Part shown: one piece after another, positions 27,703-35,197 of the stretch | How positions within the stretch are numbered: the stretch's first letter is position 1 | Layout: every line of letters begins with the position of its first letter | NCBI GenBank assembly: GCA_022825235.1 | Contig: JAJDYI010000062.1 | Location: 1 to 64,000, forward strand | Reading direction: 5' to 3' | From: Alphaproteobacteria bacterium | GTDB taxonomy: Bacteria; Pseudomonadota; Alphaproteobacteria; TMED109 | DNA: 64,000 nt | The notes under the pieces: model-generated | What the model was told of the DNA's origin: nothing | Databases searched by the model: none | The model's input: the letters and a program-made list of their open reading frames with translations, nothing else | Position numbers and translations under genes: made by a program

Positions 27703-29718
27703 ATGCGCGGCATCGGGGGCAGCACCCTCCGGGGCGGGCAGACCGTCTTTCACGGCGTCCGGATGTGGGGGCAGCTCCTGCAGGCGGGGATGATGCTGGG
27801 GGCGCTGATCGTCGTCGCGGTGCCGGCGTGGAACCTCTGGCACACGACCACGGGCGCCGACTGGTACGCGGCCGGGATGCTGACGCTGGCGGAGGTCAAG
27901 CTCGCGATCGGCTACGACCCGCAGTCGGGCCAGGTCGTCCGCGATCCCGACGGCGTGCGCCGGGTGCTCTCGATCCAGACCATCGCCGCGTCGGCGCCGG
28001 CCGAGCGCATCCGCGAGCGGATCCTCGACGAGATCGTCCGGAGCGCGTGGCTGGGCGGCAAGGCGGGCGCCGGCGTCATCGCGCTGTTCCTTGCCTGGTT
28101 CTGGTACCGGGGCGTGCAGCTCGGGCGCAAGCACCGCGTCCGGGGCGCCGAGCTCGTGGCCGCGGCGCAGCTCCGCCGGCGCATCCGGCCGCTCCGCCGG
28201 CGCCTCCTGGAGCGCCTGCCGGGCTGGGAGCGGGACCCCGCCTGGAGCCTCGCCGGCATCCCGTTTCCGCCACGTAGCGAGACCCAGCACACGATCGTCT
28301 CGGGCACCACGGGGTCGGGGAAGACGGTGCTGATCTCCGATCTCGTCTCGCAGGTCCGCGCGAAGGGCGAGCGCTGCGTGATCTACGACAAGATGGGCTC
28401 CTACACCCGCGCGTTCTTCGACCCTGCGCGCGATGTGCTCCTCAACCCGCTGGACGCCCGGGCGCCGCGCTGGTCGCCGTTCCTCGAGGCCCGCAACCCC
28501 CGCGACTTCGACATGATGGCCGCGGCGCTCATCCCGCAGCAGCGCGACAGCGCCGACCCGTTCTGGGTGACGGCCGCGAGGCAATTGTTCTCCCACGGCG
28601 CCGCGGTCCTGGCGCGGAAGGGCGTCACGGAGAACAAGGTCCTCGTCGACCACCTCCTGAAGGCGGACCTGACGGCCTTGGCCCAGGCGATGGAGGGCAC
28701 GGTTGCGCAGTCCATTGTGGACCCCGACAACCCGCGGACGGCGCTTAGCGTGCGCGCCATGCTCACCGCCAACGTCTCGGCGCTGGAGTTCCTGCCGGAC
28801 ACCGGCACGCCGTTTTCGATCCGGGAGTGGGTGTCCGGGGAAGCCGGCGGCGGGTTCCTGATCCTGACCTCGCGGGGCGATCAGCATGCGAGCCTCCGCG
28901 GCCTGATCTCGACGTGGCTCGAGATCGCGGTCAACGCGATGCTCTCGCTCGACCAGTCCGACGACCGGCGCATCTGGGTGATCCTCGACGAGCTCCCGAC
29001 CCTGCACCAGGTGCCGTCATTGCAGCCGGGCCTGGCCGAGTCGCGCCAGTTTGGCGGTTGTTTCGTGCTCGGCGTGCAGGTCGCATCGGCGCTGCGAGAC
29101 CTCTACGGGCGCCACGCGTCGGAGACGATCTCGGGCCTCTGCGGCACGCGCGTCGTCCTCGCCGCCCCCGACCGCGACACGGCGCAGTGGTCGGCCGACA
29201 GCCTGGGCCGGAGCGAGGTCGAGGAGGTCTCCGAGAACGTCAGCTACGGCGCCAACACCATCCGCGACGGGGTCTCGCTGACGCCCAGGCGCGAGCTCCG
29301 CGCGCTGGCGCTTCCCGCAGACATCATGCGGCTCCCCAACCTGCACGGCTTCCTCAAGTTCCCGGGGCCGTACCCGGTGGCCTCGATCAGGCTCAGGCCG
29401 GTCGACCGGCCCGTCCTGGCGCCCCGGTTCGTGCCGCGCGAAGACCGGGATCCCCTGCCCGCGTCGGGTGAAGCACCCGTCCCGGCGCCGGTGGCAGACG
29501 CAGCCGACGAGCCGCCCTGGCCGGATGAGCCTGACCTCGGCGCCGCCGCGCCCGCGCCGGAAGCACCCGCTGACGAGGCAGAGACCCCGCCCGCGGACGA
29601 GGACGACGCCGGAGTCCCGGTGCCCGCCCGCCCGGCGGCTGTCCCGGAAACGGCCCCCAACGCAAGCCCGCCGGCCACCGGGCCCGCACCATCGCCCGAC
29701 GGGGGCGACTGGGCCTGA
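27703..29718 (+). CDS. traD: TraD, type IV coupling protein
   Basis: 671 residues. Two membrane segments (about 25-48 and 124-142) precede the ATPase domain. Walker A is 'IVSGTTGSGKT' (about 200-210), Walker B 'RRIWVILDELPTL' (about 422-434), with the TraD motif 'GGCFVLGVQVASALRDLYG'. The last 100 residues are Pro/Ala/Asp-rich and end in 'DGGDWA', much like the C-terminal tail through which coupling proteins contact relaxosomes. It delivers the TraI-DNA complex to the channel. It stops 1 base before the traI GTG. Confidence 0.95.
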   Translation: MRGIGGSTLRGGQTVFHGVRMWGQLLQAGMMLGALIVVAVPAWNLWHTTTGADWYAAGMLTLAEVKLAIGYDPQSGQVVRDPDGVRRVLSIQTIAASAPAERIRERILDEIVRSAWLGGKAGAGVIALFLAWFWYRGVQLGRKHRVRGAELVAAAQLRRRIRPLRRRLLERLPGWERDPAWSLAGIPFPPRSETQHTIVSGTTGSGKTVLISDLVSQVRAKGERCVIYDKMGSYTRAFFDPARDVLLNPLDARAPRWSPFLEARNPRDFDMMAAALIPQQRDSADPFWVTAARQLFSHGAAVLARKGVTENKVLVDHLLKADLTALAQAMEGTVAQSIVDPDNPRTALSVRAMLTANVSALEFLPDTGTPFSIREWVSGEAGGGFLILTSRGDQHASLRGLISTWLEIAVNAMLSLDQSDDRRIWVILDELPTLHQVPSLQPGLAESRQFGGCFVLGVQVASALRDLYGRHASETISGLCGTRVVLAAPDRDTAQWSADSLGRSEVEEVSENVSYGANTIRDGVSLTPRRELRALALPADIMRLPNLHGFLKFPGPYPVASIRLRPVDRPVLAPRFVPREDRDPLPASGEAPVPAPVADAADEPPWPDEPDLGAAAPAPEAPADEAETPPADEDDAGVPVPARPAAVPETAPNASPPATGPAPSPDGGDWA

Positions 29719-29719
29719 C

Positions 29720-32700
29720 GTGCTGTCGATCGGCGCCATCGCCTCGGCCGCGCAGGGGGCGAGCTACTACGAGAAGGACGGGTACTACGCGAAGGACGAT
29801 CCCGAACACCGGGATGCCAGCGCCTGGTTCGGGAAGGGCGCCGAGGCGCTGGGGCTCTCCGGGCCGGTCGACGCGGACACCTTCCGGGCGGTCCTCGAGG
29901 GCAGGGTGCCCGACGGGTCCGGGACGGAGCTCGGACGCCGCGGTCCGGACGGCGGGATCACGCACCGCCCGGGGCGCGACCTCACGCTCTCGGCGCCCAA
30001 GTCCGTCTCGTTCGCGGCCATCGTGGGGGGCGACGAGCGCATCGTCGGCGCCCACGACCGGGCGGTGCAGGCGACGCTCGCCTGGGTCGAGAAGAACGCC
30101 GTCGAGACCCGGTTGCGGGACCCCGGCACGGGCAGGATGGTGCGGGCGGGCGACCAGAAGGCCGTCGTCGCGACCTTCCGCCACGACACCTCGCGCAACC
30201 TCGATCCGCAGCTTCATACCCATGCGGTGCTCGCCAACATGGTCCAGGGCGCCGAGGGGAAGTGGCGGACGATGGCTAACGAGAAGCTCTACGACTCGAA
30301 GATGCTGATCGGCGCGATCTACCGGAACGAGCTCGCCGCCGGGCTCACGAGGCTTGGATACGACATCGAGAAGACGAATGCGGACGGCCGCTTCGAGATC
30401 GCCGGGGTCTCCCGCGAGGCGATCCGGGCGTTCTCGACCCGCCGCGTGGAGATCGAGGCGGCCATGGAGGCCCGCGGGCCCGGCGCATCGCCGGACAACC
30501 CCCGGCACGCCGAGCGCGCGGCGTTGATGACGCGCGCGACCAAGCGGGAGACCGACCGCGACGAGCTCCGCCACGTGTGGCTGCGGCAGGTGGCCGACCT
30601 TGGACTCGACGTCGGCGGGTTCGTCGCCGGTGCGCTTGCCCGCCGCATCGCGAAGGAGAGGGGATCGGAGCACCGCGTACGGGAGACGGCGGCGCGCGAT
30701 GCTGTCTCGCCGGAGCCAGCCGCGACGGAACCGGCGGTAAGTCCGGTTGTCGACGCGGCGACGTTGGCAGATGGGGGCGGGCGGCAAGACGGGCGGGCGG
30801 CAGCCGGGAGCCATGAGCGGGACACGCGGTTGGATGGGCCGAACGCAGTCGAACGGCCGGGCCGCGTGCCGGCCGGGGAGTCCGTACCGGCGGCGACGGG
30901 CGAGTCCCTGCACGATCATGGCGCGGCGAGCCGGGCAGTGGCGTGGGCCATGGCGCACCTGTCGGAGCGCGAGGCGGTGTTCGCACGCGCGGATCTGCTG
31001 GCCGCGGCCCTCAGTTACGCGCCGGGCACGCTCACCGTCGGGGCCGTCGAGCGCGAGGTGGCGGGGCTCGAGAAGGCGGGCGCGCTTCACGCCGTGAGCC
31101 TGCCGGGGGCCCGGGATGCGCTCGCCACCGACCGCACGGTGGGCGAGGAGCGCGAGACCATCGCGCTGATGCGCGCAGGCCACGGCCGCGGGCAGGCGCC
31201 GATGCGCCGCTGGGCCGTCCGGGAGCACCTTCACAAGGGGCCGCTCACGGCCGGCCAGAAGGACGCGGTGGCGCTGATCCTGTCGGCGAAGGACCGGGTG
31301 GTGGGGGTCCAGGGCTATGCGGGGACGGGCAAGACCACCATGCTCGATCGCGCGCGCACCCTCGCGGAGAAGAAGGGCTGGCGGATGGTGGGGCTCGCCC
31401 CCTCGGCGTCGGCGGTGAAGACGCTCGCCGCGGAGGCGGGAATCGAGTCGCAGACGCTGCAGGGGTTCCTCGCCCGGAACGCCGGCGTGTCCGCGGGGCG
31501 GCTCACGAGGAAGGGTGCGAAGGAGATGCGGGCGGCGTTCGCGAAGACCGTCCTGGTGGTCGACGAAGGGTCGCTCGCCTCGACGGTGCAGGCTCGCGAC
31601 CTCTTGCGGATCGCGGACGAGCTCCGCATTCCGCGCGTGGTGCTCGTGGGCGACGCCAGGCAGCTCGACGCGGTCGACGCGGGGAAGCCGTTCGCCCAGC
31701 TGCAGGCGGCCGGGATGCAGACGGCGGTGATGGACGAGATCATGCGCCAGCGCGACCCGGACCTGAAGGAGGCGGTCGAGGCGAGCATCAAGGGCGACGT
31801 CGCCCGTGCTTTCGGGAAGCTCGGTGCCAACGTGGCCGTGGTGCCGCGGGGCGGGATCGCGGCGGCCGTGGCCGAGCGCTGGCTGTCCCTGGCGCCCGAT
31901 GCGCGGGAGAGGACCGGGGTCATGGCGCCGAGCCATGAGCTCCGCCTCGGCATCAACGGCCATATCCGCGACCAGCTCGCGCGCGAGGGCCGCCTGCACG
32001 GGCCGGCCATGGACACCGAGAAGCTGGCCTCGAAGGGCTTCACGAGCGCCCAAAAGGCGCTCGCCGGCAACTACGCGAAGGGCGACGTCGTCGCCTTCTA
32101 CCGGGACTACAAGCGGATCGGCGTCGCGAAAGGGGATGAGCGCCGCGTGCTCGGCCGCGATGCCGGGCGCGGCGCCGTGCTGCTCGACGACGGCAGGGGC
32201 GGGACCGTCGCCTGGAAGCCGTCGCAGATCGGCGGCCTGAAGGGCGGCACCGAGGTGTACCAGTCGGAGGGGATCGAGCTCCGCGCCGGCGATCGCATCC
32301 GCTGGACGCGGAACGACGACGGGCTCGGCCTGATCAACAGCCGCACCGCCGAGGTGCTGGGCGTCGGCAACGGCCGCGTTGCGTTCCGCCTCGAGGACGG
32401 GCGGCGGCTGGAACTGGGCAGCGGCGACCCGCAGCTCCGGCATCTCGATCACGCCTGGGCGTCGACAGTGCACGCCTTCCAGGGCCGCACGGTGGACAAC
32501 GTGATCGCCGCGATGGAAGCGCGGCATAAGCATCTCACCACGCAGAAGAGCTTCTACGTCGAGATCAGCCGGGCCCGCGAGCGGGCCGAGCTGGTGACCG
32601 ACGACGCGGCGGAACTCCGCGCGCAGCTCCAGGCGGTCACCGGCGAGCGCATCGCAGCGCTCGAAGGCATCGGGGAGATGCCGCAGGCGGCCGCAACCGT

Positions 32701-32833
32701 CGCGCCGTCGCGCGAATCCGACCCGGCGAAAGGCGCCGGACGCGATGCCGCCGGGGACCGTGCCGGCACCGCGGCGGAGCCGTCACCCGGCCGGGCGCGG
32801 AGCCGGACCGCCGGGCTCGACCTGGAACGGTAG
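29720..32833 (+). CDS. traI: TraI/TrwC-type MOBF relaxase-helicase
   Basis: 1,037 residues. The N-terminal tyrosines (SYYEKDGYY, about 15-23) and the metal-binding histidines ('FRHDTSRNLDPQLHTHAVLA', about 152-172) define a MobF relaxase that nicks oriT and stays bound to the 5' end. The second half is an SF1 helicase: 'GVQGYAGTGKTTML' (Walker A, about 530), 'VLVVDEGSLA', 'VVLVGDARQLDAVDAGKPF' and 'STVHAFQGRTVDNVI' (about 915). F TraI is about 1,750 residues; this one lacks the extra C-terminal domains and is closer in size to TrwC. GTG 29720 is chosen because the relaxase fold starts there; the frame is open upstream inside traD. Confidence 0.95.
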   Translation: MLSIGAIASAAQGASYYEKDGYYAKDDPEHRDASAWFGKGAEALGLSGPVDADTFRAVLEGRVPDGSGTELGRRGPDGGITHRPGRDLTLSAPKSVSFAAIVGGDERIVGAHDRAVQATLAWVEKNAVETRLRDPGTGRMVRAGDQKAVVATFRHDTSRNLDPQLHTHAVLANMVQGAEGKWRTMANEKLYDSKMLIGAIYRNELAAGLTRLGYDIEKTNADGRFEIAGVSREAIRAFSTRRVEIEAAMEARGPGASPDNPRHAERAALMTRATKRETDRDELRHVWLRQVADLGLDVGGFVAGALARRIAKERGSEHRVRETAARDAVSPEPAATEPAVSPVVDAATLADGGGRQDGRAAAGSHERDTRLDGPNAVERPGRVPAGESVPAATGESLHDHGAASRAVAWAMAHLSEREAVFARADLLAAALSYAPGTLTVGAVEREVAGLEKAGALHAVSLPGARDALATDRTVGEERETIALMRAGHGRGQAPMRRWAVREHLHKGPLTAGQKDAVALILSAKDRVVGVQGYAGTGKTTMLDRARTLAEKKGWRMVGLAPSASAVKTLAAEAGIESQTLQGFLARNAGVSAGRLTRKGAKEMRAAFAKTVLVVDEGSLASTVQARDLLRIADELRIPRVVLVGDARQLDAVDAGKPFAQLQAAGMQTAVMDEIMRQRDPDLKEAVEASIKGDVARAFGKLGANVAVVPRGGIAAAVAERWLSLAPDARERTGVMAPSHELRLGINGHIRDQLAREGRLHGPAMDTEKLASKGFTSAQKALAGNYAKGDVVAFYRDYKRIGVAKGDERRVLGRDAGRGAVLLDDGRGGTVAWKPSQIGGLKGGTEVYQSEGIELRAGDRIRWTRNDDGLGLINSRTAEVLGVGNGRVAFRLEDGRRLELGSGDPQLRHLDHAWASTVHAFQGRTVDNVIAAMEARHKHLTTQKSFYVEISRARERAELVTDDAAELRAQLQAVTGERIAALEGIGEMPQAAATVAPSRESDPAKGAGRDAAGDRAGTAAEPSPGRARSRTAGLDLER

Positions 32834-32914
32834 GCGAATGGTGCGCAGGACCCGCGATGCCTGGCGGACAAGAGGCTCCCGCGCACGTGCAATGACCATC
32901 CTGGGAGGCGCTCC

Positions 32915-33280
32915 ATGAGCCCGGCACCACGACCGGCCGATGACGACCAGAATCCGGAGAAACAGACGCCGCGCACGATCCGGTTCCATGACCGGGACTG
33001 GGACCTGATCGAGACCTTCGCGGTCATGCGGGGCGTCACCACGTCGGAACTGATCCGCGCCACGGTGCTGACCGCGATCGGCGCGGAAACCCCGCCGCCC
33101 AATGCCCGCAGCCGGCTGATCCCGCAGATCGAGCGGATCTTCCGCTACACGCACATCCTCGTGACGGCCCTGCGGGACGAGATGCGCGAAAACGGGCGGG
33201 GCGAGCAGCTGGAAGCACTGGTCCGTGCCGCCCGCGACCTGCAGGACGAGCTCAACCAGGGGCCGGGAACCGGGCGGTAG
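32915..33280 (+). CDS. Ribbon-helix-helix mobilisation accessory protein
   Basis: 121 residues. 'RTIRFHDRDWDLIETFAVMR' followed by 'GVTTSELIRATVL' is the strand-helix-helix pattern of RHH DNA-binding proteins such as MobC-type accessories. A helical C-terminal part (about 65-115) probably mediates oligomers. It lies 81 bases after traI, with GGGAGG 6 bases upstream of ATG 32915. It likely binds near oriT or represses the relaxase genes; the function is inferred from fold and place. Confidence 0.65.
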   Translation: MSPAPRPADDDQNPEKQTPRTIRFHDRDWDLIETFAVMRGVTTSELIRATVLTAIGAETPPPNARSRLIPQIERIFRYTHILVTALRDEMRENGRGEQLEALVRAARDLQDELNQGPGTGR

Positions 33281-33359
33281 GCGTCGGTCCCGACCGGCGA
33301 AGGCGCCGTCCGCCGCGATCGCCGGCCAACGAAATCGAGAGTGCCCCGGGGGGAATGCC

Positions 33360-34130
33360 ATGCCGAGCAAGCCGTCACCGCTGATCCTGACGCCGCCTCC
33401 GGCCCCGTCCACGGCCCCGCCGGCGCGCACAACGTCGGTCTTTTCCGGGGACCGGACGGTCGAAGCCCGGCCGTTCGAGCTCCCGGAGGCCCTGGTGCCG
33501 AACACCCGGCTGCAGATGGACGGCGTCGCGTTCCTCTCGCTGCTCCCCGGCGACTGCATCCCCGTGGCGTTTTTCGACCCCCAGTACCGGGGCGTCCTCG
33601 ACAAGCTGGGCTACGGCAACGAGGGAAAGACCCGCGGTCAGCGCCGGTCCGCGCTCCGGCAGATGACCGAGGGGACCATCAGGACGTTCCTCTCGGGGCT
33701 CGACCGGGTCCTGATTCCGTCCGGCCACGTGTTCCTGTGGGTCGACAAGTTCCACCTGTGCCAGGGCGTCCGGGACTGGCTGGAGGGCACGAAGCTCGAA
33801 ATCGTCGACCTCGTCACGTGGGACAAGGGCACCTTCGGGATGGGATACCGCACCCGGCGGCGCGCCGAATACTGCCTGGTGCTCCAGAAACGGCCGCGCC
33901 GGGCGAAGGGCGTGTGGAAGATCCACACGCTTGCCGACGTCGTTCGGGAGCCGGCGGCGGGGAAACGCGGCCATCCCCACGCGAAACCCGTCGACCTCCA
34001 GGGCGAGCTCATGGCCGCCGTGAGCCATGAAGGCGACGTTGTCATCGACCCGGCGGCCGGCTCGTTCTCCGTTCTGGACGCGGCAATCAGTCGCGCACGG
34101 ACCTTCCTGGGCTGCGATCTGGAGGGTTAG
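33360..34130 (+). CDS. Beta-class DNA methyltransferase (CcrM-like order)
   Basis: 256 residues. 'VAFFDPQYRGVL' (about 70-80) is motif IV (DPPY, here DPQY), and the SAM-binding motif 'VIDPAAGSFSVLDAA' comes near the C-terminus (about 228-242). This motif order defines the beta class of N6-A/N4-C methylases. 'GHVFLWVDKFHLCQGVRDWL' and 'MGYRTRRRAEYCLVLQK' lie between. No restriction endonuclease sits next to it, so it is probably a solitary methylase that could protect transferred DNA or regulate transfer. DPQY in place of DPPY is a variant seen in many plasmid methylases. ATG 33360 follows a purine-rich GGGGGGAA stretch. Confidence 0.85.
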   Translation: MPSKPSPLILTPPPAPSTAPPARTTSVFSGDRTVEARPFELPEALVPNTRLQMDGVAFLSLLPGDCIPVAFFDPQYRGVLDKLGYGNEGKTRGQRRSALRQMTEGTIRTFLSGLDRVLIPSGHVFLWVDKFHLCQGVRDWLEGTKLEIVDLVTWDKGTFGMGYRTRRRAEYCLVLQKRPRRAKGVWKIHTLADVVREPAAGKRGHPHAKPVDLQGELMAAVSHEGDVVIDPAAGSFSVLDAAISRARTFLGCDLEG

Positions 34131-34266
34131 GCCGGTGGTCGGCGCGAGGGATGCCCGCCGGAGAAGCGTTCGGCCGGCATCGAATCGGTGCAGGTGCAAG
34201 CCGGATGGACGGCGAAATCGACGAGAATCGTTCCGGTTGCGCCCGCAGTCCGCGCACGCCGGGGAC

Positions 34267-34282
34267 GTATGCTCGAGCATAC
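34267..34282. promoter_or_regulatory. Perfect 16-bp palindrome, copy 1
   Basis: GTATGCTCGAGCATAC is fully self-complementary and occurs twice, 98 bases apart. Half-site-like sequences follow at 34289 and 34298. Two identical symmetric sites in a non-coding region suggest binding by a dimeric regulator or partition-type protein. Confidence 0.75.
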
Positions 34283-34364
34283 CGGCACGTATGCTCGCGT
34301 ATGCTCCCGGGAACATGGGACGAAAGGGTCAATAAAAACAGAGAGCTGCCGCGCACGCTCGCAT

Positions 34365-34380
34365 GTATGCTCGAGCATAC
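34365..34380. promoter_or_regulatory. Perfect 16-bp palindrome, copy 2
   Basis: Second exact copy of GTATGCTCGAGCATAC. The 98-base centre-to-centre distance is about nine helical turns, which would allow looping between bound dimers; this last point is inference. Confidence 0.75.
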
Positions 34381-34430
34381 ACTCGTTCCAACACAGGTTT
34401 GGCGGCTCGGCGCGGTGAATGGCGCCAAAA

Positions 34431-34446
34431 GTGCCCGTCAGGGCAC
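34431..34446. promoter_or_regulatory. Hairpin with 6-bp stem
   Basis: GTGCCC-GTCA-GGGCAC forms a perfect stem with a 4-base loop. It is followed by GCAAAAAG on the plus strand and by TTTT on the minus strand. It could be part of an oriT or a weak terminator for minus-strand transcription. Confidence 0.5.
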
Positions 34447-34564
34447 GCAAAAAGCGCGCATGCGCGCGCAAGCATTTTGATGCGTCGGGTGTGGGGAAAC
34501 TGCGCCTCTGGCGTAGAGAAATCGTACTGCGCCGCCGCATCCGTGAGACGCTGAAAACCTCTCA

Positions 34565-34582
34565 GCTGCAATAGCTTGCAGC
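34565..34582. promoter_or_regulatory. Hairpin with 7-bp stem
   Basis: GCTGCAA-TAGC-TTGCAGC is a perfect inverted repeat with a 4-base loop. It has no T-tract on either side, so it is not a standard terminator. It adds to the structured elements of the region. Confidence 0.5.
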
Positions 34583-34801
34583 CCGCGTGGCGTTTGAGCG
34601 CAGTGCTTCCGACCGTTCCGATTTTCGCAACCATTGCCGTTACCCGGCGTGTCCTCGGTGTTCCCCGACCACAGGACACCTGGGTCGCGCCGTGCGGGAC
34701 CGTGACGAACGGAAAGGATCGGAACATGGCAACAAGTACGAAGATCGCCGAGGCGCACGCTCACCTGCTCGACTATCACTGACCGGAACGGAGCACTGAA
34801 C

Positions 34802-35115
34802 ATGAGCGACTTGGCAAGCGATCGTGTTGGGCCGATGCTGAACCCGCCGCACCTGGGTGAACTCATCCGCGAATGCATGGACGACGAGGGCTGGAACGTG
34901 ACCGAGACGACGGCGCGGCTGGACTGTGAACGCGGAACGCTATCGCGTCTGCTGAACGGCAAGCCGGGGTGTCGGTGAACATGGCGCTGGCGCTGGAGGA
35001 GATCGGCGGGGGAACCGCCGAGCAGTGGATGTGGATGCAGGCGAGCTACAAGCTGGCGCAGGCACGGCGGGAGCGGGCCGCGACCGAACACCGAGCGCGG
35101 GAGCGGCACGCATGA
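34802..35115 (+). pseudogene. higA: Frameshifted HigA-type antitoxin
   Basis: The first frame (34802-34978) reads MSDLASDR...LNPPHLGELIREC... and then 'DCERGTLSRLLNGKPG', the HTH of HigA/VapI-type Xre antitoxins, before a premature TGA. The second frame (34969-35115) continues exactly where HigA proteins do: 'VSVNMALALEEIGGGTAEQW' then 'MWMQASYKLAQARRE'. One missing G in the run at 34966-34969 restores the whole 104-residue protein. No toxin gene stands upstream; only a tiny frame at 34726-34782 ends in -LLDYH, reminiscent of HigB C-termini. It is either a decaying antitoxin or a sequencing error. Confidence 0.8.
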
Positions 35116-35197
35116 TCGAGTCTCGCACCTGCGCGGCCGGACAGCTCCCTGGCAAGCGAGCGTGCCGACCAGTGGAGGCTCGACTGGAGTCAGACGG

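Larger units (their letters stand above)
34131..34725. other. Gene-free control region, candidate oriT
   Basis: About 600 bases without a convincing gene. They contain two identical 16-bp palindromes (34267-34282, 34365-34380), partial copies between them (GTATGCTCG at 34289), a hairpin at 34431-34446, an alternating CG/CA stretch near 34454-34470, and a hairpin at 34565-34582. Base composition shifts towards AT compared with the tra genes. The region lies beside the relaxase, RHH and methylase genes, a common place for oriT. It also marks the switch from transfer functions to cargo. Confidence 0.55.

Noticed and set aside
29393-32533. Long minus-strand open frame opposite traI
   Set aside because: Its composition is that of an antisense shadow, while traI on the plus strand has all relaxase and helicase motifs.
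34726-34782. Tiny frame ending in LLDYH as a HigB toxin
   Set aside because: Only the last residues resemble HigB; upstream sequence does not align, so at most it is a trace.
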